Positions 29,353-36,066 of a DNA stretch of 64,000 bases are shown piece after piece. The notes under the pieces are model-generated. The model saw only the letters and a list, made by a program, of their open reading frames with translations, was not told the origin of the DNA and searched no databases. This stretch comes from Shimia sp. CNT1-13L.2 (GTDB lineage: Bacteria > Pseudomonadota > Alphaproteobacteria > Rhodobacterales > Rhodobacteraceae), in assembly GCF_024331145.1 (NCBI RefSeq), contig NZ_JANDJO010000003.1, forward strand, positions 434,001 through 498,000, written 5' to 3'. Made by a program: the position numbers and the translations under genes. Each line of letters begins with the position of its first letter. Positions within the stretch are counted from its first letter, which is position 1.

Positions 29353-30555
29353 TCAGTCAAAGCGTGCAGATTGTTCGGCCAGATGGCGGCGCCGTATTTC
29401 TGCATTGCGCATTTCCTTCAGCTTGTTCAGGCGCGCTTCGATGACTTCACGGCGTAGTTTCGCGCGGCCCTTTTTGACAGGCCGCCAACTGTCGAAACGC
29501 ACATCAACGGTTGAGAGGGAGAGCATCGTGTCCTGCTCTTTCTTGCCCAGTTTTTCGACAAAGAAGATGGTGACATGGGGATCATCCACCGAGTCCACGA
29601 AGACGGCTTTTGTCCGGTCGCCGATCGTGATGTCGAATTCGTAGAAATGGTCTTCGCCGAGCAATTTTTTCAGCGCGGCCATCGTGTGCGGATCTTTGGG
29701 CAGAAAGCGAAGGCCGTATTTTCCCAGGACGGTGATCTGGCCCGGAAACTCGGTGCGACCGGTAAACAGCATGACCGGGATTCGGCAGGTTTTGCGCCGG
29801 CGCAGGATACCAAGGATGATGCCCGGCAAGTAGCGGGCGAGGACAAACACGCTTACGAAACTCAGAAGCGAGAGGGCAAGGATCAGGAGCTTTTCCAGAA
29901 GCTCGGAGTCGATGGTTGGCTTTTCCTCTTTTGCGGAAACTTTTGATCCTGCCACTTTGGGCGCGCGCCCGGATTCCGTGCCTGCGATACTCTTGCTGCT
30001 TGCGTCTGCGCCGCGCGCGGTTGTGGGGTGGACCGTCGCAATGCCGGTTTCCACGACTTGCATGCCTTCAGGCGGCGACAATTCGCCCTTGGGCAATGCG
30101 TCGGTTTCTCTTTCATCGAGCGCGCAACCTTCGGTTCTAATCGTCGTGGTTTCAGGATGATTTTTCTTGTCGCTGGGTGGTTCCCCGCGTGCAAGTCGCG
30201 CCAGTTCTGCCCAGTCGATCTGCTCCAGCTTTTCGTCTTCTGATTGTGGGGCTGTTACCGTGCGTTCAATGACGGTCTTGCTGTCACCGCAGTCGTTGAT
30301 CTGTGCCACAGTGGGTGAAGACAGAAGGGGCACGCCCAGAACTGCGAGCGTGGTGATCCTGAGAGAAGATGCGAAGCGGGGTGAACAGGGGCTTTTTGAG
30401 GGGGGCTCGGTGCTTGAGGTGTTAAGTTCTATCGTATTGAAATTAGGTGTCTTTGAGCGAAAACGCGTTCGTACGCCATAAGCCCGCGATTGGGTGGCCA
30501 AAGGATCAGTCGGTTTCGAATTTGAAGTGCGACTCTGCCTGATGTCTTTGCTCAA
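29353..30555 (-). CDS. Membrane protein with periplasmic IDWAELARLARGE motif and cytoplasmic C-terminal domain
   Basis: 400 residues from a TTG at 30555 with GGAG six bases upstream. A hydrophobic signal-like segment lies unusually deep (residues about 70-87, LRITTLAVLGVPLLSS). Next come the motif IDWAELARLARGE, a Ser/Thr/Lys-rich linker, a membrane helix (LLILALSLLSFVSVFVLA), LPGIILGILRRRKTCR, and about 150 cytoplasmic residues. RKTCR followed by a small strand-rich domain (PGQITVLGKYGLRFLP) is faintly PilZ-like, but the usual D/N-x-S-x-x-G is not kept. The tail is helical and basic. Its N-terminal half matches the architecture of the short paralogue downstream. No named family recognised. 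Confidence 0.78.
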   Translation of the reverse strand: MSKDIRQSRTSNSKPTDPLATQSRAYGVRTRFRSKTPNFNTIELNTSSTEPPSKSPCSPRFASSLRITTLAVLGVPLLSSPTVAQINDCGDSKTVIERTVTAPQSEDEKLEQIDWAELARLARGEPPSDKKNHPETTTIRTEGCALDERETDALPKGELSPPEGMQVVETGIATVHPTTARGADASSKSIAGTESGRAPKVAGSKVSAKEEKPTIDSELLEKLLILALSLLSFVSVFVLARYLPGIILGILRRRKTCRIPVMLFTGRTEFPGQITVLGKYGLRFLPKDPHTMAALKKLLGEDHFYEFDITIGDRTKAVFVDSVDDPHVTIFFVEKLGKKEQDTMLSLSTVDVRFDSWRPVKKGRAKLRREVIEARLNKLKEMRNAEIRRRHLAEQSARFD

Positions 30556-30627
30556 TTGCCTCTCCGGATAAAAACTTACCTCACAAACCGTTTGTACTCG
30601 GCATATTTATTCTTGTTTTGATATGTA

Positions 30628-30645
30628 TACGCCTAAAAGTTGTGC
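30628..30645 (-). promoter_or_regulatory. Upstream element B, similar to the one at 29259
   Basis: Minus strand reads CGCACAACTTTTAGGCGTA within an A/T-rich 173-base gap, about 75 bases before the long paralogue. It shares CACAACTTTTA and a trailing GTA with element A. A third, plus-strand copy-like stretch (GCACAACTTGAAGTG) lies near 29319. Confidence 0.4.
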
Positions 30646-30728
30646 GAAAAAAGTATTATGTTGAGTCACCTTTTGGCGTCAGCCTTTCGGCGACGCCGTG
30701 TCGGAGATAAATTGCGCGATGGGGTTTG

Positions 30729-31367
30729 TCAGAGCTTGGCGAGCGAGGTTTCGAGGTCGCCGTAACCAGTAAAGCGGCGCTCGAAGGCAAGGCCTAGGCG
30801 CTCGGCGCAGTCCTGGGCTTTCTCGGTCAGGGCGGGATCGTCGATCTGGGCCTGGTACACCAGTTTGGAATAGTTGCCGAAGTACATGTCGCGCAACTGG
30901 GGATGACGGTCGAGGCCCATGGGTTTCCAGACGAAGGCATCGAACTGGCGCACAAGGAAATCGGTCAGGTAGAAGGCGTCGAACTCGGTTTCCGAGACCT
31001 TTGCGAATGTGTCGTTGCCTTCAAAGAAGCTGTAGCAGTGCGGCCCCTGAACCATTTCCACGCCAAGGTCGGCGCAGGTCTGTTCGAGCAAGCCGCCGGT
31101 GCCGCAGTCAGCGTAAACCACGAAGATCTGGTCATAGGTGTCGCGATGCTTGGTTACGGCTTCGCGGACCGCTTCGGGGATTTTTTCAGGGTGAATGTGG
31201 TAGATGGCGGGCAGGCAGGTCAGGACCATGTGATCCCAGCCATTGGCCTTTTGCAGGGCGAGGATTTCGCGGGCCAGGGCACCACAGGCAATAAGCAGGA
31301 TGCGGCCGGTCTGGGCGGTGGCAGTCATGCCGTCGCTGGTCAGGGTCTCGTCGCTGGGTAGGGCCAT
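30729..31367 (-). CDS. DUF1638 domain protein, probable partner of the corrinoid protein
   Basis: 212 residues. The start at 31367 has GGAAGG eight bases upstream; a second ATG thirteen codons on is possible. It carries conserved-looking Cys and His residues (LIACGALAREIL, TCLPAIYHIHPEKIP, VYADCGTGG, GPHCYSFFEG), a pattern seen in DUF1638 proteins. The family is often found beside corrinoid methyltransferase genes, as here, but its biochemical role is not established to my knowledge. It follows the corrinoid gene after two hairpins, so its expression may be attenuated or separate. Confidence 0.85.
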   Translation of the reverse strand: MALPSDETLTSDGMTATAQTGRILLIACGALAREILALQKANGWDHMVLTCLPAIYHIHPEKIPEAVREAVTKHRDTYDQIFVVYADCGTGGLLEQTCADLGVEMVQGPHCYSFFEGNDTFAKVSETEFDAFYLTDFLVRQFDAFVWKPMGLDRHPQLRDMYFGNYSKLVYQAQIDDPALTEKAQDCAERLGLAFERRFTGYGDLETSLAKL

Positions 31368-31391
31368 TTTGTTCGCCTTCCTGAAACAGAT

Positions 31392-31421
31392 ACGGCCCGC
31401 CCGGGGAGTGGGACGGGCCGT
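31392..31421 (+). terminator. Hairpin before the DUF1638 gene
   Basis: Eight-base arms ACGGCCCG and CGGGCCGT with a 14-base loop. The T-run (TTTTT) follows on the plus strand, where no gene is seen upstream. On the minus strand it is a roadblock or mRNA-end hairpin between the corrinoid and DUF1638 genes. Confidence 0.5.
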
Positions 31422-31430
31422 TTTTCAAAA

Positions 31431-31458
31431 CGCCTGAATTGAGGAGGAGGATCAGGCG
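31431..31458 (-). terminator. Hairpin containing the corrinoid gene stop codon
   Basis: On the minus strand CGCCTGA (its TGA is the stop codon) pairs with TCAGGCG and is followed by TTTT. The 14-base loop reads TCCTCCTCCTCAAT, a single-stranded anti-Shine-Dalgarno-like run. It would work as a weak terminator for the corrinoid gene and leave a defined 3' end. Confidence 0.6.
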
Positions 31459-32150
31459 TTCATCGAGTTGTGTTTGCGGCTGACCATTTCCTTGGCCATT
31501 TCAACCGCAACAGCCGCGTCACGGCAGTAGCCGTCTGCGCCGATTGCCTTGCCGAACTCTTCGTTCAGGGGCGCGCCGCCGACCAGAACGATATAGTCTT
31601 CACGTACGCCTTGCTCGACCATGGTGTCGATCACGACCTTCATGTAGGGCATGGTGGTGGTCAGCAGGGCCGACATGCCGAGGATGTCCGGCTGTTCGTT
31701 TTCCAGTGCTTCCATGTAGTTCTCGACCGGGTTGTTGATGCCCATGTCGACAACTTCAAAGCCTGCGCCTTCCATCATCATCGCAACGAGGTTCTTGCCG
31801 ATATCGTGGATGTCGCCTTTAACGGTGCCGATGACCATTTTGCCAACGCGCGGTGCGCCGGTTTCAGCCAGCAGCGGCTTGAGGATCGCCATGCCGCCCT
31901 TCATTGCGTTTGCCGCAAGAAGAACTTCGGGCACGAAGAGAATGCCGTCACGGAAGTCGGCACCAACGATGGTCATGCCGCCAACCAGGGCTTTGGTCAG
32001 GATGTCGTAGGGCTGCCAATCGCGCTCGAGGAGGATGTTAACGCCTTCTTCGATCTCTTCCTTGAGACCGTCGTAAAGGTCGTCGAACATCTGTTGTACC
32101 AGTTCCTCGTCGTCCAGTTCAGACAGGATGATATCGTCTTCTTCCGACAT
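31452..32150 (-). CDS. Free-standing corrinoid (B12)-binding protein of a split methionine synthase
   Basis: 232 residues. It has an N-terminal helical cap (about 1-95) of the MetH/MtaC type and a cobalamin-binding Rossmann domain with the base-off signature GDIHDIGKN and later GMSALLTTTM and VGGAPL. It carries a methyl group on cobalamin between donor and acceptor enzymes. No methyltransferase domain is fused, so partners must be separate: the homocysteine methyltransferase at 34954 is the obvious acceptor-side candidate. It is acidic at the N-terminus (MSEEDDIILSELDDEELV). A palindrome near 32229 may be its operator. Confidence 0.9.
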   Translation of the reverse strand: MSEEDDIILSELDDEELVQQMFDDLYDGLKEEIEEGVNILLERDWQPYDILTKALVGGMTIVGADFRDGILFVPEVLLAANAMKGGMAILKPLLAETGAPRVGKMVIGTVKGDIHDIGKNLVAMMMEGAGFEVVDMGINNPVENYMEALENEQPDILGMSALLTTTMPYMKVVIDTMVEQGVREDYIVLVGGAPLNEEFGKAIGADGYCRDAAVAVEMAKEMVSRKHNSMNA

Positions 32151-32228
32151 GGGCTTTCCTTATGGCTTGCCGGCGCGCGGCCTGTTTCGTTGTTTGATTC
32201 AGAATTCGTCTTTTTCTGCCGCCGCGAC

Positions 32229-32244
32229 TGTCAAAATTGCGACA
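32229..32244. promoter_or_regulatory. 16-base palindrome upstream of the corrinoid gene
   Basis: TGTCAAAATTGCGACA is symmetric at TGTC/GACA and at the central AATT, with only two mismatched pairs. It lies about 80 bases upstream of the corrinoid start and about 115 upstream of the radical SAM start. It looks like an operator; the regulator is unknown. Confidence 0.45.
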
Positions 32245-32358
32245 TGGCTGACGCTGGGACCGACTTATAGCGATGAAACAGACGGTTGGGTGTGAAAGAT
32301 TCTCATGCTCATCTTGGGGTTAATTGCATAAGTTCCCTATTTGTTCTATTTTGCTGGT

Positions 32359-33444
32359 ATGGAACGGCGACATTCTCAGACGATTGATCCGGATCGGCGG
32401 CGTGGGCGGGGCGCGGTGAGCAATCACAGCGGCCGGTTTGACCTCGCCCGAGTCGAGGAAAACGACGGCTGGGAGATCGCTGAGGAGCGCTCCGGATTTC
32501 GCACCGAGCTGACGCTTGAGGCCGCGCGCAGCATGATCACGCGCAATACCTCGCCCGACATTCCGTTTGATCGCTCGATCAATCCTTATCGGGGCTGCGA
32601 ACATGGCTGTGTCTATTGTTTTGCGCGTCCCACCCATGCCTATCTGGGGCTGTCACCGGGGTTGGAGTTTGAAACGAAGCTGGTGGGGCGCCCCAATGCG
32701 GCTGAGGTTCTTGAACGCGAGTTGCGGCGCAAGAATTACCGGGTGGATACGCTAGCGGTGGGCACCAATACCGATCCCTATCAGCCGGTTGAAAGAGAGC
32801 AGGGTATCTGGCGCGCCTGTCTGAAGGTTCTGCGAGATTTCAAGCATCCATTGGGGATCGTGACCAAGGGGACGCTGATTGAACGTGACATCGACATCCT
32901 GTCGGAGATGGCGCGCGACGGGCTGGTGCATGTCGGGATTTCGGTCACGACGCTTGATCCACAGGTCGCGCGGGCGATTGAACCGCGTGTGCCGTCGCCC
33001 GCACGCCGCCTGAAAACCATCGAAGCTCTGAGTGCGGCCGGTATTCCGGTGCGGGCGATGATGGCGCCGGTGGTGCCGTCGATCACCGATCACGAGATTG
33101 AGGCGGTTCTGGCTGCGGGGCGCGCGGCGGGGGCGGAGGCGGCCAGCTGGATCATGCTGCGGCTGCCGCGAGAAGTGTCGGAGCTGTTCCAGGAATGGCT
33201 GAGTGAACATTTCCCTGATCGCGCGGCACGGGTGATGGCACGGGTGCGGGAAATGCACGACGGTGCGGACTATTCGTCGGAATGGGGCAAGAGAATGCGC
33301 GGCGAGGGACATTATGCCCAGATGATCGCCGCACGGTTCGATGTGGCCCTGAAACGGCAGGGATTGCACAAACACCTGCCTTCGTTGCGGCGGGATCTGT
33401 TTTGCCCGCCGCTGGCGAAGGGGGATCAGCTGGCCTTGTTCTAG
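32359..33444 (+). CDS. PA0069-family radical SAM protein
   Basis: 361 residues from the ATG at 32359; a TTG six codons earlier is possible, and neither has a strong ribosome site. The [4Fe-4S] motif is GCEHGCVYCFARPTHAYL (CxxxCxYC). It resembles the spore-photoproduct-lyase-like group, with a TIM-barrel core (TNTDPYQPVE, HVGISVTTLD) and a conserved C-terminal LHKHLPSLRRDLFCPP. Function of the family is not firmly known. It is divergent from the corrinoid gene and ends nine bases from a convergent small gene. Confidence 0.88.
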   Translation: MERRHSQTIDPDRRRGRGAVSNHSGRFDLARVEENDGWEIAEERSGFRTELTLEAARSMITRNTSPDIPFDRSINPYRGCEHGCVYCFARPTHAYLGLSPGLEFETKLVGRPNAAEVLERELRRKNYRVDTLAVGTNTDPYQPVEREQGIWRACLKVLRDFKHPLGIVTKGTLIERDIDILSEMARDGLVHVGISVTTLDPQVARAIEPRVPSPARRLKTIEALSAAGIPVRAMMAPVVPSITDHEIEAVLAAGRAAGAEAASWIMLRLPREVSELFQEWLSEHFPDRAARVMARVREMHDGADYSSEWGKRMRGEGHYAQMIAARFDVALKRQGLHKHLPSLRRDLFCPPLAKGDQLALF

Positions 33445-33453
33445 GCGTGGCGC

Positions 33454-33720
33454 TCAGGAGGCTTGTTTCATCTCGTTCAGGGCGTCGCGGACGCAGCGCG
33501 CCTTGGCGACAGCCATCTCGGCGAGGCTTTCATCATCGGTGCAGGCGGCGATTTTCGTATCGAACTCCGCACGGGCCTTTTCAAGAGCGTCACGTTCGCT
33601 CGGCAGCACTTCGAAAGCGTATTCCAGCGGGGCATCGGGGGCGAGCAGACCTTCTTCACGAAGGCGGGCCTCGGCGATGTCGCGGGCCGCGTGGGTCATC
33701 TTTTCGAACAGAATGCTCAT
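33454..33720 (-). CDS. Small acidic helical protein of unknown function
   Basis: 88 residues, no signal peptide or membrane segment. It is rich in Ala, Glu and Asp and predicted helical throughout (ARDIAEARLREEGLLAPD, LAEMAVAKARCVRDAL), with two cysteines. The ATG has AAAGGAG upstream. No family recognised. A candidate FnrL box lies about 165 bases upstream, so it may be induced when oxygen is low. Confidence 0.7.
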   Translation of the reverse strand: MSILFEKMTHAARDIAEARLREEGLLAPDAPLEYAFEVLPSERDALEKARAEFDTKIAACTDDESLAEMAVAKARCVRDALNEMKQAS

Positions 33721-33883
33721 GGGTGTCTCCTTTGAGGGACAGTCGAGTTATGGTCCTACGTTGGCGTCAGCCGACGTGTGGCTGGCGTTAGAAAAGCGAG
33801 GTTTTGGCGATGGCCGGGGCCGGAAAACCCCACCGGAACGGACCCGGCAACTTTACTTTGGGTCAGTGCGTTTCGGTGCGGCT

Positions 33884-33897
33884 CTGATCTAGGTCAA
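33884..33897 (-). promoter_or_regulatory. Candidate FNR/FnrL box
   Basis: Minus strand TTGACCTAGATCAG matches the TTGAY-N4-RTCAA pattern except for the last base. A TAAAGT hexamer lies 28 bases further along toward the small gene at 33720, a spacing roughly that of an activator-type FNR promoter. The rest of this 251-base gap shows nothing else clear. Confidence 0.45.
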
Positions 33898-33971
33898 ATT
33901 GCTCCGATTGGTCGCAAGCAAATGCTGCGTCTGCACGGTGTTTGAGCAGCGATTTCCGGCGTTTAGCGCAA

Positions 33972-34820
33972 TCAGTTGCCGGTTTGAGCATCTTTCAGAG
34001 AATCAGCGAGGTAGGGCGCGTACATCCAACCGGTGATGGGCGGTGTCTGGGCGGGTAGGAAAATCCGCGCCCAGTTGCCCTGCCGGTCGACCAGTACAGC
34101 CTTTGTGCCGCTGTCGAATTTACCAAGCGATCGCGAGGAGGCGCGGGGCTGCCTGCGCAGGTTCACGAAGTCGCCGACGAGGGTAAGTTTTGGAAGGGCC
34201 GCCATCGGTGAGGACGGGGCGGATGATCGGCTGGGCCTTAAGGGGCGTGTCGGGCCGCGCAGGATCATCGCGGGCGGGCGGTGCAGGGGCAGGGCGCGGG
34301 GCGTCTGGCCTTCTGCGGGGGCAATCTGTTCAGCTCCGGATGTCTGAACCGATACCCGTGCGGGGCTTTCCAGCGCGGCGAAGCTTTCTTCGTGGGATGT
34401 TGGTTGCGGACGCAAAGGGCCTTGTAGGGCCAACAGAACATCAAAGGGCGCCAGCATCGCAAGGCGCGGCGGGGTGTCGGCAACCGGTGCGTCCGGCACT
34501 GAGGCCTTTAGCGAGACGGTCACGCGCGCTGGCGGTGCAGGCAGGGTGGCGACCTGACGGTCTGCGCCGGTCTCGGTGGCACGGCTCGAGCGTGCGGGGC
34601 GGGTTAGTTGCGGCTCTGGCAGCGGTTTTGGGGGCAGGGCCGCCAGAACGAGTTCTGCGGGGGGCGGTACCGTGTCTGCCTTTGAAATGACACCGGTATC
34701 CATCTTGTCCGCCGGGTTGGCATAGACAATTTCGGCCGGCGTATAGGTCGCCAGCGCGTAGACCATCAGGCCGATAAAGACGGCTGGCCCCAGAGTAGAT
34801 GTGCGGTCGTCCAATGGCAT
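33972..34820 (-). CDS. SH3b-domain protein with a membrane anchor
   Basis: 282 residues. One hydrophobic segment near the N-terminus (LGPAVFIGLMVYALATY) is followed by a long Pro/Ala-rich, poorly ordered stretch (about 50-205). The C-terminus is a bacterial SH3 domain (FVNLRRQPRASSRSLGKF, then GWMYAPYLADS). Such domains usually bind cell wall or other proteins in the periplasm. It is a single gene, in the same direction as the downstream small gene. Confidence 0.82.
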   Translation of the reverse strand: MPLDDRTSTLGPAVFIGLMVYALATYTPAEIVYANPADKMDTGVISKADTVPPPAELVLAALPPKPLPEPQLTRPARSSRATETGADRQVATLPAPPARVTVSLKASVPDAPVADTPPRLAMLAPFDVLLALQGPLRPQPTSHEESFAALESPARVSVQTSGAEQIAPAEGQTPRALPLHRPPAMILRGPTRPLRPSRSSAPSSPMAALPKLTLVGDFVNLRRQPRASSRSLGKFDSGTKAVLVDRQGNWARIFLPAQTPPITGWMYAPYLADSLKDAQTGN

Positions 34821-34903
34821 CTCGGATTGTCAAAGGAACTTGGTAACGGGGGGCAGTGTTACAGGGCGCAATAGGAGGGGCAAGCCCCTAAGCTGAAAAG
34901 AAA

Positions 34904-34932
34904 AAGGCGCGATCCGGTCGGGTTCGCGCCTT
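34904..34932 (-). terminator. Intrinsic terminator of the homocysteine methyltransferase gene
   Basis: Minus-strand arms AAGGCGCGA and TCGCGCCTT with an eleven-base loop, followed by TTTCTTTTC. It lies 22 bases after the gene's stop. Confidence 0.85.
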
Positions 34933-34953
34933 GGTTGTTTTGATGTGTATGCC

Positions 34954-35967
34954 TTACCCGCGACGGCGGCTGCGGCGGCGGGCCGGTGCGGCGGCGTCGT
35001 CGCCGGTGCCATCGCTGGCCGAAGAGAAACCGCCAAGGGTTTCGGCGATCTGTTCGAGCGTAGGGCGGGTGCCACGCGGGCGGGTCTCCAGAGCTTCGCG
35101 CATCGCGGCAAGGTGCTCGGGCATGGTGCCACAGCACCCGCCGATGATGGTGGCGCCACAATCGCGGGCCATGACCGCATAGTCGGCCATCAGCTCCGGC
35201 GTGCCGTCATAGTGGATGTGGCCATCCACGTATTTCGGAATGCCGGCGTTGCCCTTGGCGATCACGGGGCGTTCGTTGCCCTGGGCGGCAAAGCCCAGAA
35301 CCGTGCGCAAAAGATCGGGTGCGCCGGTGCCGCAGTTGGCGCCATAAGCGAGGGGCGCGTTCGGCAGGCCTTCGACAAGCTGCGACATGTCCTGCGAGGT
35401 CACACCCATCATGGTGCGGCCCGCGGTGTCAAAGCTCATGGTGCCACACCAAGGCATATCGGCCAGCGCAAAGGCTTCGGCGGCGGCGCGGTATTCTTCG
35501 GGGGCGGAAATGGTTTCGAGCCACAGGACATCAGCCCCGCCTTCCTTGAGGCCTTCGGCCTGTTCGTGGAAGATCTCGACGGCATCAGCGTGGCTGAGCG
35601 CACCAACCGGTTCCATGATCTCGCCGGTCGGGCCAACCGAACCGGCCACGATGACGGGGCGACCGGCAGCATCTGCGACTTCGCGGCCGATCTCGGCCGA
35701 CATGCGCGACAGTTCGCGGGCGCGGTGGCCGGCGTCGTGCAGTTTGAGGCGGGCAGCATTGCCGCCGAAGGAGTTGGTCAGGAAGATGTCCGAGCCGTTA
35801 TCGACAGCGAGGCTGTAGAGCTTCTTAATGCGGTCGGGGTGCTTTTCGTTCCAGAGTTCCGGGGCATCGCCGGATTCCAGACCCATGTTGAACAGGTTGG
35901 TTCCGGTGGCGCCGTCGGCCATCAGCCAGTCGCGGGTTTCCAGCAGTTTGGTCAGCGCGTTGGTCAT
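34954..35967 (-). CDS. bmt: Homocysteine S-methyltransferase (betaine-homocysteine methyltransferase / MetH N-domain type)
   Basis: 337 residues; the start at 35967 follows AAGGAGG by five bases. It is a TIM barrel with the zinc/homocysteine site cysteines in YGANCGTG and IIGGCCGTMP, and ADGATGTNL at the N-terminus. The family moves a methyl group to homocysteine, forming methionine. In Rhodobacteraceae such proteins are commonly named betaine-homocysteine methyltransferase, but work on Phaeobacter supports a role as the homocysteine half of a split cobalamin methionine synthase. The free corrinoid protein 2.8 kb away fits that. The C-terminal tail (PARRRSRRRG) is basic and probably disordered. 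Confidence 0.88.
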   Translation of the reverse strand: MTNALTKLLETRDWLMADGATGTNLFNMGLESGDAPELWNEKHPDRIKKLYSLAVDNGSDIFLTNSFGGNAARLKLHDAGHRARELSRMSAEIGREVADAAGRPVIVAGSVGPTGEIMEPVGALSHADAVEIFHEQAEGLKEGGADVLWLETISAPEEYRAAAEAFALADMPWCGTMSFDTAGRTMMGVTSQDMSQLVEGLPNAPLAYGANCGTGAPDLLRTVLGFAAQGNERPVIAKGNAGIPKYVDGHIHYDGTPELMADYAVMARDCGATIIGGCCGTMPEHLAAMREALETRPRGTRPTLEQIAETLGGFSSASDGTGDDAAAPARRRSRRRG

Positions 35968-36066
35968 TCGGGCCTCCTTATAGGGTCGTGCTGTCGTTGG
36001 GGCACATGTGTCACGCCGATTGCCGGTCTTCAATGGCAATTCGTCTCATGTTGATTATGAGGCGGG

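Noticed and set aside
32151-32358. Possible cobalamin or SAM riboswitch before the corrinoid gene
   Set aside because: I looked for a B12-box and for SAM-II-like pairing and saw neither; only the palindrome stands out.
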